A DNA stretch of 64,000 bases from contig CBDCVG010000001.1 of NCBI GenBank assembly GCA_965222765.1, forward strand, positions 6,256 through 70,255. Reading direction: 5' to 3'. The stretch's first letter is position 1. Each line of letters starts with the position of its first letter. A program made the position numbers and the translations under genes. Below the pieces are notes generated by a model. That model was not told the DNA's origin and did not search any database. It saw only the letters and a program-made list of their open reading frames with translations. Of the stretch, positions 26,590 to 34,083 are shown in pieces. The stretch comes from Caldora sp965222765. Its GTDB lineage: Bacteria; Cyanobacteriota; Cyanobacteriia; Cyanobacteriales; Coleofasciculaceae.

Positions 26590-27144
26590 TTAAAGCAAGG
26601 ATTGATCAGGATTTTTCAAACGTCTAAGTAGCCAGTCAAATCTGGCTTGTGCTAGGGGAACGTTGTCGATAATTTCAGGAGATAGTTCTTCTGACATACC
26701 ATCTTCAATCAATTGCTGACCTTTGGCATAGCCGAGATATTTAACTGTACCCCGCAGTCTGGTAGACAGAAAAACTGCGATCGCTCGATAAAAGCGTGAG
26801 GCAAACCCTTCATCCTTGTTTAGTTTTTCTATTAATTGATGTCGGTGAATAGATAGCACCAGGGAATTTTCAACAGCCCGAACTGTAGCGGAAGGGGGAC
26901 GGCTGTCTACAAAAGACATTTCTCCAACTACAGCACCACTAACCAATTGAGCAATCGGTTGACCTTCTAAAGCCGCAATAGAAACAGACAACATTCCCTC
27001 CAGGATTATGTGCAGTGTATCGATTGGTTTACCTTCCTGAATCAGAACCGTGCCAGCGATAATTTCCTCTCGACGACCTGTAGCGATCATCCAGTCAAGG
27101 TCATCGTCACTTAATTCACCCAGTAAAAAGTATATTTTTTTCAT
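26590..27144 (-). CDS. Cyclic nucleotide-binding domain protein
   Basis: 184 residues. One cNMP-binding beta-roll spans residues ~10-125, with VLIQEGKPIDTLHIILEGMLSV and VVGEMSFVDSRPPSATVRA; the latter is the phosphate-binding cassette (GEMSF...R..A). A helical tail (FDWLLRRLKNP) follows. There is no helix-turn-helix or enzyme domain, so it is a small sensor resembling the regulatory modules fused to transporters or Crp-type proteins. Ligand and target are unknown. Confidence 0.85.
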   Translation of the reverse strand: MKKIYFLLGELSDDDLDWMIATGRREEIIAGTVLIQEGKPIDTLHIILEGMLSVSIAALEGQPIAQLVSGAVVGEMSFVDSRPPSATVRAVENSLVLSIHRHQLIEKLNKDEGFASRFYRAIAVFLSTRLRGTVKYLGYAKGQQLIEDGMSEELSPEIIDNVPLAQARFDWLLRRLKNPDQSLL

Positions 27145-27576
27145 GACTTACGTCTATTATTGTTCGTTGCAGTATCAGGAGGGCTTTACTAACTTTCTGA
27201 CACACCCTGAGCAAGAATATTTTCTTATCTTAGAGTTGAAGTTGCCGATTAACCAGATGCTTGAGCAAAGGTTTCTGGGTTGCCAGGAAAAAGAATTATT
27301 TGTTAATCTTCTTAAATATATTTAACTTTAAATTTACATAAATTCAATAAAATTTACCTAACGAGATGAAATAAATGGTTCAACAATGGTAACAGATGCA
27401 GTAATACCTATCACCGATTAGATACTTCAACAACTCCGGTTTCCACAAGAACCCCCTACAGCACAGGGCTGTCGGATCAAGAACATCCCTTTTAGAGAAG
27501 AATGGGGGAAATGAAGAATCATTACCCTGATTCTAGCTTCACCTAATAAAGATATATTTCCCAAGGTTAGAATGCA
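27145..27576. other. Spacer without recognisable genes
   Basis: 432 AT-rich bases between divergent genes. One plus-strand frame overlaps the start of the cNMP-binding gene and shows no family features. A small CAGCACAGGGCTGTCGG hairpin lies near 27458. Both promoters should be here. Confidence 0.5.
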
Positions 27577-28185
27577 ATGAATAGCGATCGCTTAAGCAAA
27601 AAAGAAAAGTTCTTCGACCGCTGGGCACCAAACTACGACTGTTTGCTAACTACTGTTTTCTACCAAGCTATTCATAAACGCTTGTTAGAGTACGTTGAAC
27701 TGCCGGAGCAACCCAAGGTACTGGATATTGGTTGTGGCACAGGTCGTTTGTTGAATCGCCTCGCCACAAACTATTTAACACTTCAAGGTAATGGTATAGA
27801 TCTATCCAGAGAAATGATCCATCAAGCCCAGCAGTGTAATCAGCATGGTGTTAGGCTAACCTACACACAGGGCAATGTCGAGTCTCTGCCCTTTGCCGAA
27901 GAACAATTTGATGCAGTTTTTAGCACCATCAGTTTTTTGCATTACCTTAATCCTGAGCAGGTTATGTTAGAAATTAAGCGGGTATTGCGCTCCAGTGGAT
28001 GTTTTTACTTAGTTGACACTGCTGTTAGAGATGATATAAGTGGTGATTACATTCCTTTTTTTACTGGTGGTTTGCGATTCTATAGTCATCAGCGAAGGGA
28101 GCAACTAGGTAGAGCAGCAGGGTTGGAATGTCTTAGTCATCACTATCTTCTAGGCTCGGTGCTACTAACAATTTTTGCTGCCTAA
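27577..28185 (+). CDS. Class I SAM-dependent methyltransferase (UbiE-like)
   Basis: 202 residues. Motif I is VLDIGCGTGRLLNRLA (~49-64), followed by NGIDLSREMI and NVESLPFAEEQFDAVFSTISFLHYL, then LKRVLRSSG-type motif IV (EIKRVLRSSGCFYLVDT). This is a Methyltransf_11 fold; the substrate cannot be told. The stop codon overlaps the end of the convergent ilvN by four bases. An ATG follows the heading CCCAAGGTTAGAATGCA. Confidence 0.85.
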   Translation: MNSDRLSKKEKFFDRWAPNYDCLLTTVFYQAIHKRLLEYVELPEQPKVLDIGCGTGRLLNRLATNYLTLQGNGIDLSREMIHQAQQCNQHGVRLTYTQGNVESLPFAEEQFDAVFSTISFLHYLNPEQVMLEIKRVLRSSGCFYLVDTAVRDDISGDYIPFFTGGLRFYSHQRREQLGRAAGLECLSHHYLLGSVLLTIFAA

Positions 28186-28700
28186 ACTTTTGCTTCCATA
28201 GATTTGAGATATTCAGTATTTACTCCTGAGTCCCTGGTAAGAGAGATTTTCCCAGTACGGGCAATTTCACGGATGCCAAATTTGTTCAGTACTTTGACAA
28301 TTGCCACCATTTTACCTGGATCTCCCACTACTTCTATGGTGAGCGACTCCTCAGCAATGTCTACTACTCGTGCACGAAATACCTGAGATAATTCAATGAT
28401 CTCTGAGCGTGTTGAGCTAGTGGCATTAACTTTAAGCAACATCAATTCCCGCTCAACACAAGGCTTTGTAGTAATATCTTGTACTTTGAGCACATTGATT
28501 AGCTTGTAAAGTTGTTTGGTTAGCTGCTCAATACTGCGGTCATCTCCTGGTACCACCATTGTAATTCGGGAGATGCCACCCTGCTCGGCTTGACCAACAG
28601 CTAGACTTTCAATATTGAAGCCTCGACGGGCAAATAGACCGGCAATGCGAGTTAGAACACCGGCTTCATCTTCAACTAAAACCGAAAGGGTGTGTTTCAT
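28182..28700 (-). CDS. ilvN: Acetolactate synthase small (regulatory) subunit
   Basis: 172 residues. It has an N-terminal ACT domain (HTLSVLVEDEAGVLTRIAGLFARRGFNIESL, ~3-33) and the conserved C-terminal half with RVVDIAEESLTIEVVGDPGK and IREIARTGKISLTRDS. It makes acetolactate synthase (first step of Val/Leu/Ile synthesis) sensitive to valine and stimulates the catalytic subunit. ilvB is not adjacent, which is normal in cyanobacteria. Complete and canonical. Confidence 0.97.
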   Translation of the reverse strand: MKHTLSVLVEDEAGVLTRIAGLFARRGFNIESLAVGQAEQGGISRITMVVPGDDRSIEQLTKQLYKLINVLKVQDITTKPCVERELMLLKVNATSSTRSEIIELSQVFRARVVDIAEESLTIEVVGDPGKMVAIVKVLNKFGIREIARTGKISLTRDSGVNTEYLKSMEAKV

Positions 28701-28860
28701 TGGCTTAAAACTAGGGTAGTGCTCACGCTAGGAGTTAACAACAGCTTCTATCTTTTTTAGAGTCAACTTTCTATCTTATCGCGCTCTCCAGCGACAATAA
28801 GGGACTGCCAAAAAAATATCCCATTGCTGGGGGAGCTGAGGGAGTATATCTTTATCGTTT

Positions 28861-29355
28861 TTAATCGGTTAGCTCTAAGCGCATCTCATTGCTCTGTTGA
28901 AAGCCAAGGCGATCGTATAATGGTTTACCGAATGGGGAGGCATGGAGAATCGCTCGTGTGCAACCGAGTAATTTTAGATAGTCGCAGGCCAGCAATGTTA
29001 GTTTTTTAGCAAGTCCCTGATTCCTGTAAGGCGGCTCAACATAGACATTCCAGATATAACCATATTTACGGTGTTCCTTTACCAGGATATTGGGGTAAAG
29101 ACCGTTAAAGAGCTGACAACTAGCAGAACCGATAACTACGTTACCAACTTCCACAACAAAAGCCTTATAGCATAACTCCCGACGAGCTTGGTTAATGAAC
29201 TCGAGTGTCAAATCAAGCCAATCAGATCTTATAGATTCAGCTGGAACATTGTTGTCCCGCCACATTTGATAGAAATACTCAGCAATTAGATGGTCTTCCT
29301 GGGGAGTTGCCTCCCGAAAATAGACATTTTCTGGTGTCAGTATGTTGGGGCACAT
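28861..29355 (-). CDS. GNAT family N-acetyltransferase
   Basis: 164 residues. The acetyl-CoA site shows as WNVYVEPPYRNQGLAKKLTLLACDYLKLLGC (the Q/RxxGxG/A-type loop R-N-Q-G-L-A, ~105-118), ending LHASPFGKPLYDRLGFQQSNEMRL. Substrate unknown. The start region overlaps a remnant of a PNPOx-family gene that lies on the same strand just upstream, so the gene was probably placed here by recombination. Confidence 0.87.
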   Translation of the reverse strand: MCPNILTPENVYFREATPQEDHLIAEYFYQMWRDNNVPAESIRSDWLDLTLEFINQARRELCYKAFVVEVGNVVIGSASCQLFNGLYPNILVKEHRKYGYIWNVYVEPPYRNQGLAKKLTLLACDYLKLLGCTRAILHASPFGKPLYDRLGFQQSNEMRLELTD

Positions 29356-29400
29356 TTACGATAATTCAGAGCGTAAGCAGGGTCAGGAATTTTTAAAGCC
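29347..29400 (-). pseudogene. 3'-end remnant of a PNPOx-family gene
   Basis: About 54 bases nearly identical to 36883-36936, the end of the PNPOx-family gene. On the minus strand it reads ...LKIPDPAYALNYRKCAPTY-stop, against IPVPTYALNYRRCAPNSNC in the intact gene. A stop codon shortly upstream in this frame shows that the rest has been lost. Confidence 0.65.
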
Positions 29401-29783
29401 GCAATACAACAGCCAAACCACTACCTTTAGGTAGATACTGTTGCTCTCAACTATGATTGTTCAGGACTAATGCAAGCAGCTTTTATTACAGGATAAATCG
29501 TCGAAATCGCATAAGACAAGTTGTCACATTTTTTGCCTGCGACATAAATCTTAAAAATTACTGATCAATCTACTAACAAAGATGTTTTTTTGAGTAAACT
29601 AAAATCCAGGTAATATATTTCAAGTAAGTTCTCTATGCACTAAACTAGCTACCTGCTTTTGACAGGATTAGTCATTTGCCTAAAAACTAGCGGGTACTAA
29701 CCTCTAGCTATCTCAATAAGCCCAAAAACAGTTTCAGAGTCTTTCCAGCTAGACCAAAACACTAAAAATTTAGGAGAACTACT

Positions 29784-29882
29784 GTGAATTTCAAAGACAT
29801 AAAACCAGAGCAATTTTATGTAATTGCAGCCCTCATCGTCATGAATATGCTCGTTTTCACGGCTCTACTCTCAAAGCTATAA
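29784..29882 (+). CDS. Small membrane protein, 32 residues
   Basis: GTG start at 29784 with TAGGAGAAC at 29771-29779, a strong ribosome-binding site at good spacing. The product MNFKDIKPEQFYVIAALIVM-plus-12 has a short charged N-terminus and a single ~20-residue hydrophobic helix ending LLSKL. Size and design resemble the tiny subunits of photosystems, b6f or NDH-1, but it is not one of the petG/L/N, psb or psa proteins I know. A second small frame follows 30 bp later. Function unknown. Confidence 0.6.
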   Translation: MNFKDIKPEQFYVIAALIVMNMLVFTALLSKL

Positions 29883-29912
29883 ATCTCGTATTCTGCTTTG
29901 TAGTGCTATGTG

Positions 29913-30050
29913 ATGAGTTCAGACCTAATTGACCAACTCGCCAATCAATTAGGATCTAATGGTTTGCCTTACCTGATCGCAATTCATCCCAATTTAGTAC
30001 AGTTGACTTTTGGTTTATTGATCTTTGCGATAGCCCTTGAGCAGTATTAG
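29913..30050 (+). CDS. Small membrane protein, 45 residues
   Basis: ATG at 29913 (a GTG at 29910 is an alternative). The product begins MSSDLIDQLANQLGSNGLPY and continues into one hydrophobic helix, LVQLTFGLLIFAIALEQY, ending in acidic/aromatic residues. It lies 30 bp after the 32-residue frame, so the pair could form one transcript of small thylakoid or plasma-membrane peptides. No family recognised; no clear ribosome-binding site of its own. Confidence 0.45.
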   Translation: MSSDLIDQLANQLGSNGLPYLIAIHPNLVQLTFGLLIFAIALEQY

Positions 30051-30124
30051 TCTGTGGATGGGTAAACTTATCCGTGATTTACCAATTATACCTGCATAAG
30101 TTCTTGTGATTTATTGGGTTTAGA

Positions 30125-30360
30125 GCGCACGTCGGTCATTGGTGTCAACTTAAGTTGAAATCCTTGCCCCACAAGGAACTTAAGTTCCTTGCTAATAGCT
30201 CAAGTCATCTTTAGATGACTCAATCTGCTCAAAAATCTAGGACTTATGCACCGTAAGGGAATTATGTCATCCTGAGCGATAGCGAAGGATCTCCAAACGC
30301 CCCAGGTGCTTCACTATCACCTATCTCTACCTTAAGTTGACACGAATGACCGACGTGCGC
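30125..30360. mobile_element. MITE-like element with 30-bp terminal inverted repeats
   Basis: The left end starts GCGCACGTCGGTCATTGGTG (30125-30154) and the right end is its reverse complement (30331-30360) with one mismatch in 30. The 236-bp body holds an AAGGAACTTAAGTTCCTT palindrome, an AGTCATCTTTAGATGACT hairpin and CCTGAGCGATAGCGAAGGAT, and has no coding frame. Part of the left end reappears at 35449-35482. Confidence 0.75.
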
Positions 30361-30657
30361 CCTGATGCTACGGGTGAGTGAAAAAACGTGTGGGGAAAAG
30401 AGTAAGCATACACAGAGACGCGGAGAATTGAAATCCTACGAAAATTTCGCTCACCCTGATGCTAGAATGAGCTTTTTAGACTAAATCAGGCACACATACC
30501 CCCGTTATACTAAATCCGGTTTCCATACCCCCCTAACACTCTATCCAGCATTTAAACCTGGGTTTTCATAACCAGACTTAGCATTAGTGGGTTTTCATAA
30601 CCGAATTTAGTATTATGTCCCATCCTACGATTTGATGAACAATTTTAAGTCGGATAC
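30361..30657. other. Spacer with GGTTTTCATAACC repeats
   Basis: No gene. Near 30545-30610 the motif GGTTTTCATAACC occurs twice, each followed by a TTAGTATTA-like or TTAGCATTA box, and CGGTTTCCATACCC occurs once before. Probably decayed short repeats. Confidence 0.4.
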
Positions 30658-31632
30658 CTAATGCCTCTTCAATCTTGAAATCCCACCTAAAATTGCCAAC
30701 ATTAGAAGACTTACCACTGAAGTATGTTCTGGAATGCTTTTACTTTCAGATTTGGAGTCACTCCCCATATCTGACGTTTCTTCATTGATTGCGAATTCTT
30801 GAACTATCGGAGCATACAAAACTACGTCTGGCACAGTCGTATCCGGTACACTAACTTTCTTCGTTTTGCTGATTCCTGCATCTTCAAGCAATGATTCAAC
30901 TGTAATCTGGTTGCTGTTGTTCGTGCTAACAAGGTTAAAGTGACTATCAAATAGGGTACTGACTACACCGTTATTAGTAACAGTTTCTTGATTTGACAAT
31001 GAACCAGTCCAATTCTCGATTGAGCTGAACCCCATCTTGAAGACAGCTCTATCTGTGTTAACTGCTTTACTTAGATCTTTGCTGAAGATGTTGTTTTTCT
31101 TAACCACAGTGGAGTTGTCAAGATTGGTTTGACTTAACTCTATAGGGTTGAGTGAAAATTCTGATTTGAGATAATCTACTTCTGTCAAAGAAACAACAAA
31201 GTCTCTTGTTGGATACGGCGAATCACTAATTAAATCGGAGAAGAATTCAGGATTATTGCTGGTTTGCAAATAATCTGCAACGGGAGTATCCCATTTTGGC
31301 AAATTTGTAGTACGATCATCTTGCTCCCTAGAATCACCCAAAACGAGCAAAATGCTCCCACTACCGTCATTTGTGTAACTTTGTAATGCTCCCTCTGCTA
31401 CTTCATCGATATTATTGTTTTGCAGATTTGAAGTTGGTTCAGGACATTCAATTTTTATGCTAAAAAGCATCTCTGCAAGCCATTGATTTTGCTTCATCAA
31501 GCCAACAATAATAGCCAACAAAGCAATGGTAGTAATCGCAGAGGTCAAAACATTATTAGAGATATTAATTATTTTTTTTGAATCACCTCCTATTTGAGTA
31601 TTGTCTCTGCCTGCTTTGGATTTTTGGGTCAT
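30658..31632 (-). CDS. Membrane-anchored protein with AGRD-GG motif and PEP-CTERM-like tail
   Basis: 324 residues. The N-terminus has KAGRDNTQIGGDSKKI and a transmembrane helix at ~28-48 (LTSAITTIALLAIIVGLM). A ~230-residue Ser/Asn/Asp-rich domain, presumably extracytoplasmic, follows. The end, IPEHTSVVSLLMLAILGGIS-RLKRH, has the layout of a PEP-CTERM exosortase signal: a PEP-like box, a helix and a basic tail. It starts 3 bp after the stop of a smaller protein with the same motif (KAGRDAKVVGGN), so both form an operon. I do not recognise the central domain. A surface or envelope role is likely; the coupling to the divergent NB-ARC gene is conjecture. Confidence 0.7.
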   Translation of the reverse strand: MTQKSKAGRDNTQIGGDSKKIINISNNVLTSAITTIALLAIIVGLMKQNQWLAEMLFSIKIECPEPTSNLQNNNIDEVAEGALQSYTNDGSGSILLVLGDSREQDDRTTNLPKWDTPVADYLQTSNNPEFFSDLISDSPYPTRDFVVSLTEVDYLKSEFSLNPIELSQTNLDNSTVVKKNNIFSKDLSKAVNTDRAVFKMGFSSIENWTGSLSNQETVTNNGVVSTLFDSHFNLVSTNNSNQITVESLLEDAGISKTKKVSVPDTTVPDVVLYAPIVQEFAINEETSDMGSDSKSESKSIPEHTSVVSLLMLAILGGISRLKRH

Positions 31633-31635
31633 AGT

Positions 31636-31881
31636 CTATACTAACTGCTTTAAATTCTGTTCAGGTGGAGCAATTGATGATTGTGACTCCTGATTATTTT
31701 CGAGCTTCAGCTTAATTGAGTTGTCAAAGAATTTGATACCTAGCCAAACCATAGAACCAGCTGCTATGACTCCAACGATCATCAACCAAATGTTGATCTT
31801 GATAGTATTGGTCTCATTTCCACCAACCACTTTTGCATCTCTTCCTGCTTTAATCTTTTGAGTAACTTTATTTTTGTTCAT
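31636..31881 (-). CDS. Small single-helix protein with AGRD-GG motif
   Basis: 81 residues. The N-terminal half reads KIKAGRDAKVVGGNETNTIK, the motif shared with the next gene. A transmembrane helix follows (IWLMIVGVIAAGSMVWLGIKF, ~31-51) and then a hydrophilic tail. It is the first gene of the two-gene operon, preceded by GAGGAAAAAG on the minus strand. AGRD...GG segments are often found at the start of proteins located next to NTPases of signalling or conflict systems; here an NB-ARC gene lies divergently 0.6 kb away. Function unknown. Confidence 0.65.
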   Translation of the reverse strand: MNKNKVTQKIKAGRDAKVVGGNETNTIKINIWLMIVGVIAAGSMVWLGIKFFDNSIKLKLENNQESQSSIAPPEQNLKQLV

Positions 31882-32512
31882 GACTTTTTCCTCAATTTTT
31901 TAACTGGTTTCGGATTCTTGCAGATAACTAATCGCTTCTCTTACTGCTATCCTTGATGGTTCACCATACTGCATGCGCGAGACTGCTGTTTAGTACAGTT
32001 TTCCAGAGCAGACTACTGTAAGCCAAAAAATGTTCCTAGTTTTTATTTCATCCCTTGATTATTCAACTCAACTGACTATATAGTAACTAGTTAAATTGAA
32101 TTTGACATCTAATTTTCCTAGAAAATAAATTCATAAAAACTTCATGATTTATACTAATTTTTTTGAGTTTAGCAAAATATAAAATTAAGGTTATTTCAGA
32201 AAATTTCAGCCAAAAACTCTGATCGATGCTGTTAATTTACCCACTGACCTAAGGGTGGATCCTGGTAATTGTGTCAAGAATTCCCTATATTTTGCTGCTT
32301 TTGCAAATCCAGTAAGCTTTTATATCTTGGGCAAATCCCTCTTTCCTTATGCATTTGAGCCTTAAGCGAAATCCCAAATGCCTGAATGAAAAAATTTGCC
32401 GCTACCGATGCAAAGTTCAGGTCACAGACCAAAAAGTTAAGAAAATGTCAGGAAAGTTCAGGTTAAACTAGACAGCAAGTTTTTCTCTGGCTGTGCTAAT
32501 CCTTCTTGGCCG
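31882..32512. other. Divergent spacer between AGRD-GG operon and NB-ARC gene
   Basis: 631 AT-rich bases without a supported gene. Only promoters of the two divergent units are expected. No clear palindrome or repeat was found. Confidence 0.45.
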
Positions 32513-33877
32513 ATGAATCCTCCTCAGTTAGATCACATTGTTGATATAGTTGACAAAATTCTTGCATCGCAAGGAGCAAAAGGACTGACTCCAGTCGAAA
32601 AGCTCGTCTTGCTTGGATGTTTGGACAGGAAGACATACAAGGAAATAGCAGCCAATCATAGGCGCTATTCCCGAACATATATTCAGTCACAGGTTGGATC
32701 GAATCTATGGACACGGCTCACTGAACTATTCGGAGAGAAGATTAAGAAGACAAACTGTTGGGATGTGTTGCCGGGACTTTGTAAGAACATGAATGCGATA
32801 CCAGTCCCTCCTCAGGAATATGTCCAGCCACAAAATAACCCTGAGCTTTCCCTTATCAGCTCTACAGCAAGAGAACTTGATACAAGTTATAACCCGCCAC
32901 TTCGAGATTGGAGCCAAGCACCTGATATATCAGGTTTCTATGGACGGCAGCAAGAACTAGAGCAATTAGAACACAAAATTCTTGATGGCTGTAGACTGAT
33001 TACATTATTTGGCACTGTCGGAGTCGGAAAAACCTGGTTGGCAGTGAAGCTAGCGCAGAAAATTCGGGATCAGTACGACTGTTTAGTCTGGCGCTCACTA
33101 GAGGGGAATCGCCCTCCGCTAATGCAGGATCTCCTCAAAGATTTAATTCAAGTTATATCAGGGGATAGGGAGGAAACAACAGAATTAAAGTCCCTAGTAG
33201 ACTGTTTGTTGAATCAACCCTGCCTAATCATCCTAGATGGTTTTGAATCTGTTCTTGAGACTGGTGTTCATGACGGTTCCTACCGGAGTGGCTATGAGGA
33301 TTATGGTGAGTTTCTAATATCTGTAAGTAAACCACCTCACCAAAGTTGTGTAGTTCTCACAAGCAGCGAAGATCTGCAAGACATAAAGCTAATTGAAATC
33401 TCTCAGGTCATGTCATTGAGAATATCTGGTTTTGGAGAATCAACAGTTCAAAAAATTTATTCACGTAGGGGATTACACGGATCTGATGGTGATTGGCGGA
33501 CACTAAGTAGTCGATATCAAGGCAACCCAAGGGTGTTAAATGCTGTAGCCAGAGATTGGAGACTGCTTGGTGGCAACATAACTACGTTCCTCCATCAACA
33601 ACATCTATTTATTCCTGATGATATTCGAGACTCATTAGCTCAACAATTTCAGCGTTTATCGCAACTAGAGCAAGAAATGCTCCAATTTTTGGCAGTCTGC
33701 GATGAACCTGCTGTCATAAATGATTTACTATTAGTGTTCCAAGAAAAAGCACTCAAAATCAATGATATATATGGAGCATTCACTTCGTTAAGGAGAAGAG
33801 ACATAATCCAGGAGAGGGAGGGACAGTATTTTCTACAGCGCTTGATGGCAGCATATATCAAAGACTACCCAGAGTAA
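32513..33877 (+). CDS. NB-ARC (STAND) ATPase with vWA-MoxR-associated N-terminal HTH domain
   Basis: 454 residues. Residues ~1-95 (LTPVEKLVLLGCLDRKTYKEIA, then SRTYIQSQVGSNLWTRLTELFGEKIKKTN) match the N-terminal helix-turn-helix module of cyanobacterial vWA-MoxR-associated STAND proteins. From ~140 comes FYGRQQELEQLEH, then Walker A GTVGVGKTW (~166) and Walker B PCLIILDGFESV. A winged-helix region with LSQLEQEMLQFLAV closes the protein. The WD40, TPR or other sensor repeats normally following NB-ARC are missing, so this is a minimal or truncated STAND. Such ATPases oligomerise on a trigger, and many act in defence. Another unknown gene follows in the same direction. Confidence 0.88.
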   Translation: MNPPQLDHIVDIVDKILASQGAKGLTPVEKLVLLGCLDRKTYKEIAANHRRYSRTYIQSQVGSNLWTRLTELFGEKIKKTNCWDVLPGLCKNMNAIPVPPQEYVQPQNNPELSLISSTARELDTSYNPPLRDWSQAPDISGFYGRQQELEQLEHKILDGCRLITLFGTVGVGKTWLAVKLAQKIRDQYDCLVWRSLEGNRPPLMQDLLKDLIQVISGDREETTELKSLVDCLLNQPCLIILDGFESVLETGVHDGSYRSGYEDYGEFLISVSKPPHQSCVVLTSSEDLQDIKLIEISQVMSLRISGFGESTVQKIYSRRGLHGSDGDWRTLSSRYQGNPRVLNAVARDWRLLGGNITTFLHQQHLFIPDDIRDSLAQQFQRLSQLEQEMLQFLAVCDEPAVINDLLLVFQEKALKINDIYGAFTSLRRRDIIQEREGQYFLQRLMAAYIKDYPE

Positions 33878-34083
33878 GGTATTCATAAATTAATTTACCC
33901 GCTATAATATGCTTGATTCAATACTCACTCACAAAAGCGGCAGGAAGCCCCACGGGTAAGGCGGCACTCGTTATGGGCGTAATCAACACAACCTACTCCC
34001 TGCTCCGAAGCTACTTCACTCACCATAGAGTGTTGTTTGCAATATTTTCCAGCTAGGGTATCTATCACTTGATATTAGTTGCC

